DNA from: Rhodoplanes tepidamans
Lineage (GTDB): Bacteria > Pseudomonadota > Alphaproteobacteria > Rhizobiales > Xanthobacteraceae
Length of the DNA stretch: 64,000 bases
NCBI RefSeq assembly: GCF_030813915.1
Contig: NZ_JAUSUJ010000029.1
Coordinates: forward strand, 1 to 64,000
Direction: 5' to 3'
Below are positions 26,634 through 35,703 of the stretch, piece after piece. Position 1 is the first letter of the stretch; the number at the start of each line of letters is the position of its first letter. A program made the position numbers and the translations under genes. The notes under the pieces were generated by a model. That model saw only the letters and a list, made by a program, of their open reading frames with translations, searched no databases and was not told the origin of the DNA.

Positions 26634-28609
26634 TCCCGGAGCTCGGCCACTACGCCCTCGTGCTGGCGCTGGCGCTGGCGCTGGCGCAGGCGATCGTGCC
26701 GCTGGTCGGCGTGCGGACCGGCGACGCCGCCCTGATCGCGGTGGCCAAGCCGACCGCGCTCGCCCAGTTCCTGTTCGTCGGGCTGTCCTTCGCGGCGCTG
26801 ACCGCGAGCTACGTCGTCTCCGACTTCTCGGTCGAGAACGTCGCCGCGAACTCCCATTCGGCGATGCCGCTCGTCTACAAGATCACCAGCGTGTGGGGCA
26901 ACCACGAGGGCTCGATGCTCCTGTGGGTGCTGATCCTGGCGCTGTTCGGCGCGCTGCTCGCCGCCTTCGCCCGGAATCTGCCGGCCGCCCTGCACGGCGC
27001 CATCCTGGCCGTGCAGGCGATCGTCGCCACCGCGTTCTACCTGTTCATCCTGCTCACCTCGAACCCGTTCGCCCGGCTCGCCCAGCCGCCGCTCGAGGGA
27101 CGCGACCTCAACCCGATCCTGCAGGACATCGGCCTCGCCATCCATCCGCCGCTGCTCTACGTGGGCTATGTCGGCTTCTCGATGGCGTTCTCGTTCGCCG
27201 CCGCGGCGCTGCTGATCGGCCGCATCGACGCCGCCTGGGCGCGCTGGGTGCGGCCGTGGATCCTGGTCGCCTGGATCTTCCTCACCCTCGGCATCGCGAT
27301 GGGCTCCTACTGGGCCTATTACGAGCTCGGCTGGGGCGGTTGGTGGTTCTGGGACCCGGTCGAGAACGCCTCGCTGATGCCGTGGCTCGCCGGCACGGCG
27401 CTGCTCCACTCCGCCCTGGTGATGGAGAAGCGAGAGGCCCTCAAGGTCTGGACGATCCTGCTCGCCATCCTCACCTTCTCGCTGTCGCTGATCGGCACCT
27501 TCCTGGTGCGCTCCGGCGTGCTCACCTCGGTGCACTCCTTCGCCACCGACCCGGCGCGCGGCGTGTTCATCCTGATGATCCTGGTGCTGTTCATCGGCGG
27601 CAGCCTGACGCTGTTCGCCTGGCGGGCTCCGATGCTGCGCCAGGGCGGCCTGTTCGCGCCGGTGTCGCGCGAGGGCTCGCTGGTGTTCAACAACCTGTTC
27701 CTCACCACGGCCTGCGCCACCGTGTTCGTCGGCACCCTGTATCCGCTGGCGCTCGAGGCGCTGACCGGCGCCAAGATCTCGGTCGGGGCGCCGTTCTTCA
27801 ACATGACCTTCGGGCCCCTGATGGTGCCGCTGCTGATCGCCGTGCCGTTCGGCCCGCTGCTCGCCTGGAAGCGCGGCGACCTGCTGGGGGTCGCGCAACG
27901 GCTGATGGCCGCGTCGGGCGCCGCGATCCTGGCCCTGGTGGTCACCATCGCGGTCGCCGGCGGGCCGGTGCTGGCGCCGCTCGGCATCGGCCTCGGCGTG
28001 TTCGTGATCGTCGGCGCCGCGACCGACCTCGCCGAGCGGATCGCCCTGTTCCGGGCGCCGGCCGGGACGACCCTGCGCCGCGCCGCCGGCCTGCCGCGCT
28101 CCGCCTGGGGCACCGCGGTCGCCCATGCCGGGCTCGGCGTCATGCTGCTCGGCATCGTCGGCGAGTCGCAATGGAACATCGAGCGCATCACCGCCATGAA
28201 GGCCGGCGACGTCGCCACGGTGGGGCGCTACGAGCTCGCCTTCGACGGTCTCGACCAGCGCGAGGGCGGCAACTACCGCGAGCTCGTGGTGCGCTTCTCG
28301 GTGCGCGAGGGCGGGGTGAGGATCGCGACGCTGGCGCCGTCCAAGCGCGCCTTCACGCATCGCGACATGGCGACCACCGAAGCGGCGCTGATGCGCCACG
28401 GCGTCGGCCAGCTCTACGTCTCGCTCGGCGATCTCAACCCGGACGGCTCGGTCGCGGTGCGGGCCTACGACAAGCCGCTGGTGCTGCTGATCTGGATCGG
28501 CACGCTGGTGATGGCGATCGGCGGCGGCCTGTCGCTCTCCGACCGCCGCCTGCGCGTCGGCGCCCCGCGCCCGTCGAAGGCCCGGCTGGCCGCCCAGCCG
28601 GCGGAGTGA
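26630..28609 (+). CDS. ccmF: Heme lyase subunit CcmF (CycK)
   Basis: A 659-aa polytopic inner-membrane protein that attaches heme to apocytochromes. The tryptophan-rich WWD motif [15 protein letters not shown] lies at about residues 234-248, flanked by conserved His positions ([10 protein letters not shown] upstream, [10 protein letters not shown] downstream). About 14-15 TM helices are predicted, with a large periplasmic domain before the last helix (residues 500-620). Its usual partner ccmH follows, but here a toxin-antitoxin pair on the opposite strand lies between them (28654-29397), so ccmH probably needs its own promoter. Confidence 0.97.
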   Translation: MIPELGHYALVLALALALAQAIVPLVGVRTGDAALIAVAKPTALAQFLFVGLSFAALTASYVVSDFSVENVAANSHSAMPLVYKITSVWGNHEGSMLLWVLILALFGALLAAFARNLPAALHGAILAVQAIVATAFYLFILLTSNPFARLAQPPLEGRDLNPILQDIGLAIHPPLLYVGYVGFSMAFSFAAAALLIGRIDAAWARWVRPWILVAWIFLTLGIAMGSYWAYYELGWGGWWFWDPVENASLMPWLAGTALLHSALVMEKREALKVWTILLAILTFSLSLIGTFLVRSGVLTSVHSFATDPARGVFILMILVLFIGGSLTLFAWRAPMLRQGGLFAPVSREGSLVFNNLFLTTACATVFVGTLYPLALEALTGAKISVGAPFFNMTFGPLMVPLLIAVPFGPLLAWKRGDLLGVAQRLMAASGAAILALVVTIAVAGGPVLAPLGIGLGVFVIVGAATDLAERIALFRAPAGTTLRRAAGLPRSAWGTAVAHAGLGVMLLGIVGESQWNIERITAMKAGDVATVGRYELAFDGLDQREGGNYRELVVRFSVREGGVRIATLAPSKRAFTHRDMATTEAALMRHGVGQLYVSLGDLNPDGSVAVRAYDKPLVLLIWIGTLVMAIGGGLSLSDRRLRVGAPRPSKARLAAQPAE

Positions 28610-28653
28610 AGATGGTGTCGCCCGCCGTGATCGCGCGCCTTGCGCGCCGCGTC

Positions 28654-29118
28654 TCAGCGGCGGGTCGTCTTGCGGCCGGTCGCGCGTTGCGCGGGCGTGC
28701 GGCGCGACGGCGTGCCGGGTGGCGTGATGTCGGTCTCGACGGGCGCCAGGAGATCGAGCGGCACGGCGAGCACCCGGGCGAGCTTCCGATGCAGCGCCAG
28801 CGGGCCGGCACGCTTGCCGCTCTCGAGATCGGACAGATAGCCCTGGGTGATCCCGAGCGCGGCGGCGAGCTCGACCTGGGTCATCTCGCGAAAGCCGCGC
28901 AGCACGCGGATCGGGTTCTCGCCGTCGGCGAGCGCCTCCGCGACTGCGACCGGAAAGACCGGTGCACCAGCCGAGATCTCCTCGCGGGCCTTCGCGACCA
29001 GCCGGGCCGTGCCGGCATCCTCGGCGGCTTCCGCCGCGAGGGCGACGAGCCGCTCGTATTCGGCGCGCGGCAGGATCGCCACCTCGCCCTTCGGGGTCGT
29101 CTCGAACCGGACCTTCAT
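28654..29118 (-). CDS. Xre-family HTH antitoxin
   Basis: A 154-aa DNA-binding antitoxin, second gene of a toxin-first pair. The N-terminal part (residues 1-60) resembles an antitoxin dimerisation/neutralisation region (FETTPKGEVAILPRAEYERL). A Cro/C1-type helix-turn-helix lies at about residues 75-120 (EMTQVELAAALGITQGYLSD). The C-terminus is a basic Pro/Arg tail. It would bind the toxin and repress the pair through the palindrome at 29399-29427. It sits 36 nt after the toxin gene on the same strand. Its end is 45 nt from the ccmF stop, convergent. Confidence 0.88.
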   Translation of the reverse strand: MKVRFETTPKGEVAILPRAEYERLVALAAEAAEDAGTARLVAKAREEISAGAPVFPVAVAEALADGENPIRVLRGFREMTQVELAAALGITQGYLSDLESGKRAGPLALHRKLARVLAVPLDLLAPVETDITPPGTPSRRTPAQRATGRKTTRR

Positions 29119-29154
29119 GGTGGTCTCCCGGCGTCTAGCGTGTCGGTCTTGCGT

Positions 29155-29397
29155 TCAGTCGTAGATGTCGCGGCGATGGCCGACCGCGACCACCACGATC
29201 GTGTCTCCGTCATGGTCGAAGATGATCCGCCAGTCGCCGACGCGGAGCCGGGCGCCCGCCCGGCCTCTCAGCACCTTGACGTCCCCGTGGCCGGTGGCCG
29301 CGTAGGCTTCCAGCCTCGTCCTGATGCGGGTCCGCGTCGCCTTGGGCAGCTTGGTCCACTGTCGCGTCGCGGCCGGGGTGAAGACGATCGACCGCAT
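29155..29397 (-). CDS. RelE/ParE-family toxin
   Basis: A small basic toxin of the RelE superfamily, probably a ribosome-dependent mRNA nuclease. The core has the usual alpha-alpha-beta layout: [18 protein letters not shown], the helix [14 protein letters not shown], then [20 protein letters not shown] and a C-terminal [15 protein letters not shown] prefer the ATG at 29397 (80 aa) because the alternative ATG at 29412 lies inside the operator palindrome and its extra codons (RYRS) are made from that palindrome. It is the first gene of the pair and is divergent from ccmH by about 50 nt. Confidence 0.88.
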   Translation of the reverse strand: MRSIVFTPAATRQWTKLPKATRTRIRTRLEAYAATGHGDVKVLRGRAGARLRVGDWRIIFDHDGDTIVVVAVGHRRDIYD

Positions 29398-29398
29398 G

Positions 29399-29427
29399 CT
29401 TCGATATCGCATTATGCGATATCGAAG
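29399..29427. promoter_or_regulatory. Perfect palindromic operator of the RelE/Xre module
   Basis: A 14-bp perfect inverted repeat with a 1-nt centre: left arm CTTCGATATCGCAT (29399-29412), right arm at 29414-29427. It lies in the 50-bp gap between the toxin start and the ccmH start, so antitoxin binding could also affect ccmH transcription. AT-rich half-sites stand out in this GC-rich DNA. Confidence 0.8.
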
Positions 29428-29447
29428 TCAACCGGGATTGTGCCCTC

Positions 29448-29927
29448 ATGATCCGACGCCTCCTGATCTGCACCGCGACGCTGATCGCGCTCGTCCTCTG
29501 TTTCGCCGCGCCCGCTCTCGCCGTGCAGCCCGACGAGATGCTGAAGGATCCGGCGCAGGAGCAGCGGGCGCGCGACATCTCGCAGCATCTGCGCTGCCTC
29601 GTCTGCCAGAACCAGTCGATCGACGATTCCGACGCCGGGCTCGCCCGCGATCTCCGCCTCCTGGTGCGCGAGCGGATCAAGGAAGGCGACAGCAACAGCC
29701 AGGTGATCGACTATCTGGTCGCCCGCTACGGCGAGTTCGTGCTGCTCAAGCCGCGCTTCTCCTGGCACACCGCGATCCTGTGGGTCGCGCCCGCCCTGAT
29801 CCTGCTCGCCGGCGCGATCGGCTTCGGCGTGATGCTGCATCGCCGCCGCGACGCCGCGGAGCTGGCCGTCGCCGCACCGCTCAGCGAGGAGGAGAAGAAG
29901 AAGCTCTCCGAGCTGACGAAGGGGTAG
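29448..29927 (+). CDS. ccmH: Cytochrome c maturation thiol-reductase CcmH (CycL)
   Basis: A 159-aa periplasmic thioredoxin-like subunit that keeps apocytochrome CXXCH motifs reduced for heme ligation. It has a signal-like TM at residues 6-25, the active-site [14 protein letters not shown] with Cys50 and Cys53, and a C-terminal TM at about 105-125 followed by a short charged tail. It belongs to the ccmIEF operon but is separated from it by an oppositely oriented toxin-antitoxin pair. No ccmG/dsbE lies in between, as is common in rhizobial cycHJKL operons. Confidence 0.97.
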   Translation: MIRRLLICTATLIALVLCFAAPALAVQPDEMLKDPAQEQRARDISQHLRCLVCQNQSIDDSDAGLARDLRLLVRERIKEGDSNSQVIDYLVARYGEFVLLKPRFSWHTAILWVAPALILLAGAIGFGVMLHRRRDAAELAVAAPLSEEEKKKLSELTKG

Positions 29928-30036
29928 GGCGGGGGATCGCCCGCCGCCGTAGAGGGGGCAAAGGCGCGTGAGCGTCGTGCCCACGCCGTCGTGAGCAACG
30001 CCGCGGTGGTCGACCCACCCTGCGCGGTATGCATTC

Positions 30037-30160
30037 TCGTCAGTCCGGAATGCCGCGAAGCGGCTGTCCGGAATCCATGACCCCGGTCTGATTTGCTTCG
30101 GATAGACAGGGGCCATGGGAGGACCGCGTTCCGGCTTTCGGCCAGCCCGGAACGACGGAC
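30037..30160. repeat. Palindromic intergenic repeat, family A copy 3
   Basis: An element of about 124 bp with degenerate inverted ends (CGTCAGTCCGGAATG at the left, CCCGGAACGACGGAC at 30146-30160). Its inner segment TCCGGAATCCATGACC recurs in the copy near 54300. It lies between ccmH and corA. Confidence 0.7.
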
Positions 30161-30178
30161 TCCGAACATTGAATCCTG

Positions 30179-31228
30179 CTACAGCCACCCGACCCGGCGG
30201 AACCACCAGAACAGCGTGCCGCAGACGCCGGTGATGGCGGCGATGACGACGTAGTAGCCCCAGACCCATTCGAGCTCGGGCATGTGCTTGAAGTTCATGC
30301 CGTAGATGCCGGCGACCGCGGTCGGCACGGCGAGGATGGCGGCCCAGGCGGCGAGCTGGCGGGTGATCACGGTCTGCTGCATCTGGCCGACCATCAGGCC
30401 GGCCTCGAACGCGAAGGCCAGCACCTCGCGCAGCGCGTCGATCTCCGACTGGACGCGGCGGATGTGGTCGGTGACGTCGCGGAACAGCGGCTGCAGGTTC
30501 GGGTCGATGGCGGTCAGCTTGGAGTGCTCCAGCCGCTGGCAGACGTCGACCAGGGGGCCGGCGGCGTTGCGCAGCCGCAGCAGGTCGCGGCGCAGCATGT
30601 AGAGGCGGTTGATCGCCTCGGTGCTCAGGCTGTCCTCCAGCACCCGGTCCTCGATGCCCTCCACCTCCTCGGTGATCGCCTCCAGCACCGGCCCGTAGTT
30701 GTCGACGATGAAGTCGAGCACGGCGTAGAGGATGTAGTCCTCGCCCTGCAGCAGCATCTCGCGGGCCGCCTCGCACCGGTGCCGCACCTCGGCGTAGGAG
30801 CTCGAAGGCCCGTGCCGCACCGTCACCACGTAGCCGTGGCCGACGAACAGATGCGTCTCGCCGAAGGCGATGCGGCCCTCGACCATCTGGGCCGTGCGGG
30901 CGACGACGAACAGCGTGTCGCCGTACTGCTCGAGCTTGGGCTGCTGGTGCGCCTTCTCGGCGTCCTCGATGGCGAGCGGATGCAGCCTGAACTGGCCCTG
31001 CACGCGGGCGAGGAGGTCGTGGCTCGGCTCGTAGAGGCCGATCCAGACGACGTGGCCGGGGCGCTCGGCCCAGCGGCCGGCTTCGTCGACCGGGATGTCG
31101 GCGAGCCGGCGGCCGTCCCGGTAGACGACGGCGTTGACGAGGCCCCGGCTGTCGAGGTCGGCCGGTCCTGTCGCGGCGGGGAAGGGGGACGCCGGCGCGT
31201 CGCGCCGGTCCGGCAGGGTCTCGGTCAT
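30179..31228 (-). CDS. corA: CorA family divalent cation transporter
   Basis: A 349-aa magnesium/cobalt channel protein. A long cytoplasmic N-terminal domain (about residues 1-285, ALDFIVDNYGPVLEAITEEV and a long stalk helix) is followed by two TM helices. The ion-selectivity signature YGMNFKHMPELEW lies between them and a basic C-terminus (FRRVGWL) follows. I chose ATG 31228 because the longer frame upstream adds unconserved residues overlapping the promoter region. It is divergent from degP. Its position inside the ccm-degP-glnE block is an insertion relative to the order I recall for rhizobia. Confidence 0.92.
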   Translation of the reverse strand: MTETLPDRRDAPASPFPAATGPADLDSRGLVNAVVYRDGRRLADIPVDEAGRWAERPGHVVWIGLYEPSHDLLARVQGQFRLHPLAIEDAEKAHQQPKLEQYGDTLFVVARTAQMVEGRIAFGETHLFVGHGYVVTVRHGPSSSYAEVRHRCEAAREMLLQGEDYILYAVLDFIVDNYGPVLEAITEEVEGIEDRVLEDSLSTEAINRLYMLRRDLLRLRNAAGPLVDVCQRLEHSKLTAIDPNLQPLFRDVTDHIRRVQSEIDALREVLAFAFEAGLMVGQMQQTVITRQLAAWAAILAVPTAVAGIYGMNFKHMPELEWVWGYYVVIAAITGVCGTLFWWFRRVGWL

Positions 31229-31500
31229 GGTCGGTCTCGGCGGGCCGGACGGGCGGAGGACCCGCAGGGCGGGGAACAGGGTCCGGCCGATGTAATCCCG
31301 CCCGGCCCCGCCGCCAAGCGAAACCCGGGAGCGGTCGCCGTTCTTCCGCCCAATTCGTTGATTTTCCCGGTCTTTCATCGGAATCCCACCTTACCGATGT
31401 TTAATCCGCCGGTCAGGACACGGTAATCCTCCCGCTCTCATCTTCTCTCCCGACGGTGATGCGGTTCGCGCCGCCGGACGATGAGACGATGGAGCCTTTC

Positions 31501-33051
31501 ATGATCGAGAGCCAACCCCTGAAGCAGAAGGCGCGCAGCATCGTGTCGGCGCGGCGCCTGGCGCTTCTCGCGACCGTCGGTGCGCTGGGCGCCGGCGTGC
31601 TGTTCGTCAATCCGGACTTCGTGCCGGGCAGCCGGCAGTCCGCCCTTCTCGCCCCGGCCCACGCCCAGACCCAGAACGCCCAGCGTCCCGCCGGGTTCGC
31701 CGACATCGTCGACAAGGTGAAGCCGGCCGTGATCTCGGTGAAGGTCAAGGTCAGCAACGAGCGGCCGCGCGTCGGCACCCGCGGCGAGGAGGATCCGTTC
31801 GGTCCGGGCTCGCCCTTCGAGTTCTTCTTCCGGCGCTTCGGCCAGCCCGACGGCATGCCGGACCAGCCGCGTCAGCGCCGCCGCCAGTTCTCCACCGGCC
31901 AGGGCTCCGGCTTCTTCATCACGCCGGACGGCTACGCCGTGACCAACAACCACGTGGTCGACAAGGCGGAGAGCGTCCAGGTCACCACCGACGACGGCAA
32001 GACCTACACGGCCAAGGTCATCGGCACCGATCCGCGCACCGACCTGGCGCTGATCAAGGTCGAGGGCCGCACCGACTTCCCGGCCGTGGCGCTCGGCGAC
32101 AAGGCGCCGCGCATCGGCGACTGGGTGCTGGCGGTCGGCAATCCGTTCGGCCTCGGCGGCACCGTGACGGCCGGCATCGTCTCGGCGCGCGGCCGTGACA
32201 TCGGCGCCGGCCCCTACGACGACTTCCTGCAGATCGACGCGCCGGTGAACCGCGGCAACTCGGGCGGTCCGAGCTTCGACATGGACGGCAACGTGGTCGG
32301 CGTGAACACGGCGATCTTCTCGCCGTCGGGCGGCTCGGTCGGCATCGCCTTCGCGATCCCCGCCGAGACGGTCCGCACCGTCGTCGCCCAGCTCAAGGAC
32401 AAGGGCCAGGTGACGCGCGGCTGGATCGGCGTGCAGATCCAGCCGGTCACGGCCGACATCGCCGACAGCCTCGGCCTCAAGGCCGAGCAGGGCGCCCTGG
32501 TCGCCGAGCCGCAGAGCGGCAGCCCGGCCGCCAAGGCCGGCATCCGCTCGGGCGACGTGATCACGGCCGTCAACGGCGAGCCGGTGAAGGATGCCCGCAC
32601 CCTCGCCCGGACCATCGGCACCATGGCGCCCGGCGCCAGCGTGAAGCTCGACGTCTTCCGCAAGGGCAAGACCGAGACCATGACCCTGACCCTGGGCGAG
32701 CTGCCCAAGGAGCGGGTCGCCTCGCGCGGCGACGACGACGGCGAGCGCGGCGGCCGGGGCGGCGACACCAAGGTGCCGCGGCTCGGCCTCACCCTCGCCC
32801 CGGCCGGCTCGGTGGCCGGCGGCGGCAGCGACGGCGTGGTGGTGACCCAGGTCGATCCCGACGGGGCGGCCGGCGACCGGCTGAAGACCGGCGACGTGAT
32901 CCTCGACGTCGGCGGCGCGACCGTGAACTCCCCGGCGGACGTCCGCAAGGCGCTCGCCGAGGCCCAGACGGGCGGCAAGAAGACCGTCCTGATGCGCGTC
33001 AAGACCGGCCAGAACACCCGCTTCGTCGCGGTGCCTCTCGGCAAGGGCTGA
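31501..33051 (+). CDS. degP: Periplasmic serine protease/chaperone DegP (HtrA, Do family)
   Basis: A 516-aa envelope quality-control protease. It has an N-terminal membrane/signal segment (LALLATVGALGAGVLFV). The trypsin-like domain carries catalytic His151 (TNNHVVDK), Asp181 (RTDLALIK) and Ser254 (RGNSGGP), with GSGFFITPDGY. Two PDZ domains follow at about 280-370 and 410-505. ATG 31501 has GGAG at 31491-31494 (6-nt spacing); in-frame ATGs at 31456 and 31489 are alternatives. It is followed by three hairpins and then a two-component pair, the gene order found next to cycHJKL in rhizobia. Confidence 0.95.
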   Translation: MIESQPLKQKARSIVSARRLALLATVGALGAGVLFVNPDFVPGSRQSALLAPAHAQTQNAQRPAGFADIVDKVKPAVISVKVKVSNERPRVGTRGEEDPFGPGSPFEFFFRRFGQPDGMPDQPRQRRRQFSTGQGSGFFITPDGYAVTNNHVVDKAESVQVTTDDGKTYTAKVIGTDPRTDLALIKVEGRTDFPAVALGDKAPRIGDWVLAVGNPFGLGGTVTAGIVSARGRDIGAGPYDDFLQIDAPVNRGNSGGPSFDMDGNVVGVNTAIFSPSGGSVGIAFAIPAETVRTVVAQLKDKGQVTRGWIGVQIQPVTADIADSLGLKAEQGALVAEPQSGSPAAKAGIRSGDVITAVNGEPVKDARTLARTIGTMAPGASVKLDVFRKGKTETMTLTLGELPKERVASRGDDDGERGGRGGDTKVPRLGLTLAPAGSVAGGGSDGVVVTQVDPDGAAGDRLKTGDVILDVGGATVNSPADVRKALAEAQTGGKKTVLMRVKTGQNTRFVAVPLGKG

Positions 33052-33110
33052 CCGCCACCTCGGGGTGCTGCCGTCGGCACCTGTCGCCCCCGCCGCGCAG
33101 CCCCCGTGAG

Positions 33111-33246
33111 AGGGACGGGCCCCGCCCGTCCCTCCTGTCTTCCGCAGGGACGGTCCGACCGTCCCGGAGCCTCATCGGGCGGTTCCGGCAATCCTCGCCC
33201 CGCCGGGGCCGTCGGTGGAGGGGACGGCGGTTCGCCGCCGTCCCCT
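33111..33246. terminator. Three successive hairpins after degP
   Basis: Perfect stems at 33111-33133 (10 bp, CCC loop), 33147-33165 (8 bp, CCG loop) and 33219-33246 (12 bp, TTCG tetraloop followed by TTT). All share the arm core GGGACGG/CCGTCCC. The last, with a UUCG loop and short T-run, looks like the intrinsic terminator; the others may add to it or stabilise the 3' end. They fill much of the 430-nt gap before the response regulator. Confidence 0.65.
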
Positions 33247-33481
33247 TTCCGTCCCGCCTGTCCGCCGGCGCGGGCCAGTCCCGCCCTTGCGGCGGCTGCC
33301 CGCCGGTGCGGGGCCCCCGCGCCGCGCGGCGGGAGGAAACCGCCGCCCGACGCGGTTGTCACGGCGTCGGGGGCTCGCTACTTCTCCGGAGGAGGCGGCG
33401 ATGTCGCCCATTCTGCGTATGCCGACGGTCGAGGCGTCACCCGAGGGACGGGCCGTCGCGTCCGACGCCAAGGGCCACACG

Positions 33482-34159
33482 ATGCGGCTGTTGATCATCG
33501 AGGACGATCGCGACGCGGCCGACTACCTGGTCAAGGCGCTGCGCGAGGTCGGCCATGTCGCCGACCACGCGGCCGACGGCGAGGAGGGGCTGGCGCTCGC
33601 CTCGCACGAGACCTACGACGTGCTGATCGTCGACCGCATGCTGCCCAAGCGCGACGGCCTGTCGGTGATCGGCGCGCTGCGCACCAAGGGCGTCACCGTG
33701 CCGGCCCTGATCCTGTCGGCCCTCGGCGCCGTCGACGACCGGGTGAAGGGCCTTCGCGCCGGCGGCGACGACTATCTCGCCAAGCCCTACTCGTTCGCCG
33801 AGCTGCTCGCCCGCATCGAGGTGCTGGCGCGCCGCCACGGCGGCCGTGAGGAGACGGTGTATCGGGTCGGCGACCTCGAGCTCGACCGCCTGTCGCACCG
33901 GGTGACCCGCGGCAAGGAGGAGATCGTGCTGCAGCCGCGCGAGTTCCGGCTGCTCGAATACCTGATGAAGCACGCCGGCCAGGTGGTGACCCGCACCATG
34001 CTGCTGGAGAACGTGTGGGACTATCACTTCGATCCGCAGACCAACGTGATCGACGTGCACGTCTCGCGCCTGCGCTCGAAGATCGACAAGGGTTTCGCGC
34101 AGCCGCTCCTCCATACCGTCCGCGGGGCCGGATACATGATCCGTGACGGCGCTCGCTAA
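33482..34159 (+). CDS. OmpR-family response regulator (degP-linked)
   Basis: A 225-aa regulator. The receiver (residues 1-115) has IIEDD at 5-9, phospho-acceptor Asp51 (LIVDRMLPKRDG) and Lys in YLAKPYSF. The winged-helix domain (128-223) has LQPREFRLLEYLMKHAGQVV and HTVRGAGYMI. I chose ATG 33482 because family members start at MRLLIIEDD. An in-frame ATG at 33401 with a strong GGAGGAGG upstream would add 27 residues and may be the real start. The kinase gene overlaps its 3' end by 17 nt. With degP upstream, an envelope-stress role is plausible. Confidence 0.93.
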   Translation: MRLLIIEDDRDAADYLVKALREVGHVADHAADGEEGLALASHETYDVLIVDRMLPKRDGLSVIGALRTKGVTVPALILSALGAVDDRVKGLRAGGDDYLAKPYSFAELLARIEVLARRHGGREETVYRVGDLELDRLSHRVTRGKEEIVLQPREFRLLEYLMKHAGQVVTRTMLLENVWDYHFDPQTNVIDVHVSRLRSKIDKGFAQPLLHTVRGAGYMIRDGAR

Positions 34160-35693
34160 GCTCCTCAAGACCACGGCGTTCCGCCTCACCCTGCTGTACC
34201 TGCTGGTGATGGCGCTGTTCGCCGCCTTCCTGCTCGGCTACTTCGCCCTCAACACGCGGCGGCTGATGAACGAGCAGATCGTCCGCACGGTCGACAACGA
34301 GATCGAGGAGCTCACCGGCCAGTACGAGGCCGCCGGGCTGCGCCGGCTCGTCCACATCGTCGAGAGCCGCGCCAATCAGCCGGGCTCGAGCCTCTATCTC
34401 GTCACCACGCCGACCGGCGCCGGCGTCGCCGGCAACGTCGCCTCGCTGGAGCCCGGGGTCATCGAGCGCACCGGCTGGGTCGAGACCAGCTACCGCCGGC
34501 TGGAGGAGCCGGACGGCGGCGAGCACATCGCGGTCGTCAAGGTCACGGCCCTGCCGGGCGGCTTCCGCCTCCTGGTCGGCCGCGACCTCGCCGAGCGCGA
34601 GCACATGTTCCGCATCGTCGCGACCGCCGGGCGGTGGTCGGTGGCGATCGTCCTCGTGCTCGGCCTGGTCGGCGGCGTGTTCGTCAGCCAGCGGGTGCTG
34701 CGCCGGATCGACGCCATGACCGACAAGGCCCGCCTGATCATGGCGGGCGACCTCTCGGGGCGGCTGCCGGTCGGCGGCTCGGGCGACGAGCTCGATCGCC
34801 TGGCGACCAGCCTCAACACCATGCTGGAGCGGATCGAGACGCTTCTGCGCGGCCTCAAGGAGGTGACCGACAACGTCGCTCACGACCTGAAGACGCCGCT
34901 GACCCGGCTGCGCAACCTCAGCGAGGCGGCGCTGCGCCACGCGACCAGCGAGGCCGACTACCGGCAGGCGCTGGAGGCGGTCATCGAGGAGTCGGACGGG
35001 CTGATCCGCACCTTCGAGAGCCTCCTGATGATCGCCCGGGCCGAGTCCGGCGAGCCGCGCGCCGACATGGTGGTGTTCGACGCCGCCGCGATCGCGCGCG
35101 ACGTCGGCGAGCTGTACGAGCCGCTGGCCGAGGAGAAGGGGCTCGCCCTGCGGGTCGAGGCGGCCGAGACGGTGGCCGTCAGGGCGAACCGCGAGCTGAT
35201 CGGACAGGCGCTGGCCAACCTGATCGACAACGCCATCAAATACGCGGCCGAGGCCGAGCCCGCGGCGGCCCGCCTGCCGGTGCCGGCCGCGGCCGAGGCC
35301 GTGTCCGCGGATGTCGGCGCCGGTCCGGCCGGGCCCGTTCCGGCCGGGGCCGGGGAGATCGAGCCGGCGGCCGGCACGGGCGCCCGGCTGCTGCTCGACG
35401 CACCGCCGATGTTCCCGGCGGCGCCGGCCGACGTGGTGGTCTCCGCCGCCGTGGTGGGGGACCGGGTCGAGCTGGCGGTCGCCGATCGCGGGCCCGGCAT
35501 CGCGCCGGAGGACCGCGCCCGGGTGCTGGAGCGGTTCGTCCGGCTGGAGAAGAGCCGTTCCAAGCCGGGCTCCGGATTAGGATTGAGCCTTGCATCCGCG
35601 ATCGCCCGGCTTCATGGAGGGGAACTGCGGCTCGAAGACAATGCGCCGGGTCTCCGGGTCGTCCTCTCCCTCCCCCGTCCGGCCCCCGCCTGA
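34143..35693 (+). CDS. Sensor histidine kinase with Ala/Pro insertion in its ATPase domain
   Basis: A 516-aa membrane kinase starting at GTG 34143 inside the regulator gene. TM1 is at about 14-36, the periplasmic sensor at 37-160, TM2 at about 163-185, and a HAMP domain at 186-238. The H-box is NVAHDLKTPLTRLRN with His247. The N-box is LANLIDNAIKYA (around 358-369), G1 is VADRGPGIAPED and G2 is KPGSGLGLSLAS. Between N-box and G1, about 60 residues (about 369-430) are Ala/Pro/Gly/Glu low complexity, forming an inserted loop in the nucleotide-binding domain. It is partner of the preceding regulator, and its stop is 10 nt before the glnE start. Confidence 0.93.
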   Translation: MTALAKLLKTTAFRLTLLYLLVMALFAAFLLGYFALNTRRLMNEQIVRTVDNEIEELTGQYEAAGLRRLVHIVESRANQPGSSLYLVTTPTGAGVAGNVASLEPGVIERTGWVETSYRRLEEPDGGEHIAVVKVTALPGGFRLLVGRDLAEREHMFRIVATAGRWSVAIVLVLGLVGGVFVSQRVLRRIDAMTDKARLIMAGDLSGRLPVGGSGDELDRLATSLNTMLERIETLLRGLKEVTDNVAHDLKTPLTRLRNLSEAALRHATSEADYRQALEAVIEESDGLIRTFESLLMIARAESGEPRADMVVFDAAAIARDVGELYEPLAEEKGLALRVEAAETVAVRANRELIGQALANLIDNAIKYAAEAEPAAARLPVPAAAEAVSADVGAGPAGPVPAGAGEIEPAAGTGARLLLDAPPMFPAAPADVVVSAAVVGDRVELAVADRGPGIAPEDRARVLERFVRLEKSRSKPGSGLGLSLASAIARLHGGELRLEDNAPGLRVVLSLPRPAPA

Positions 35694-35703
35694 AGGACCT
35701 TCC

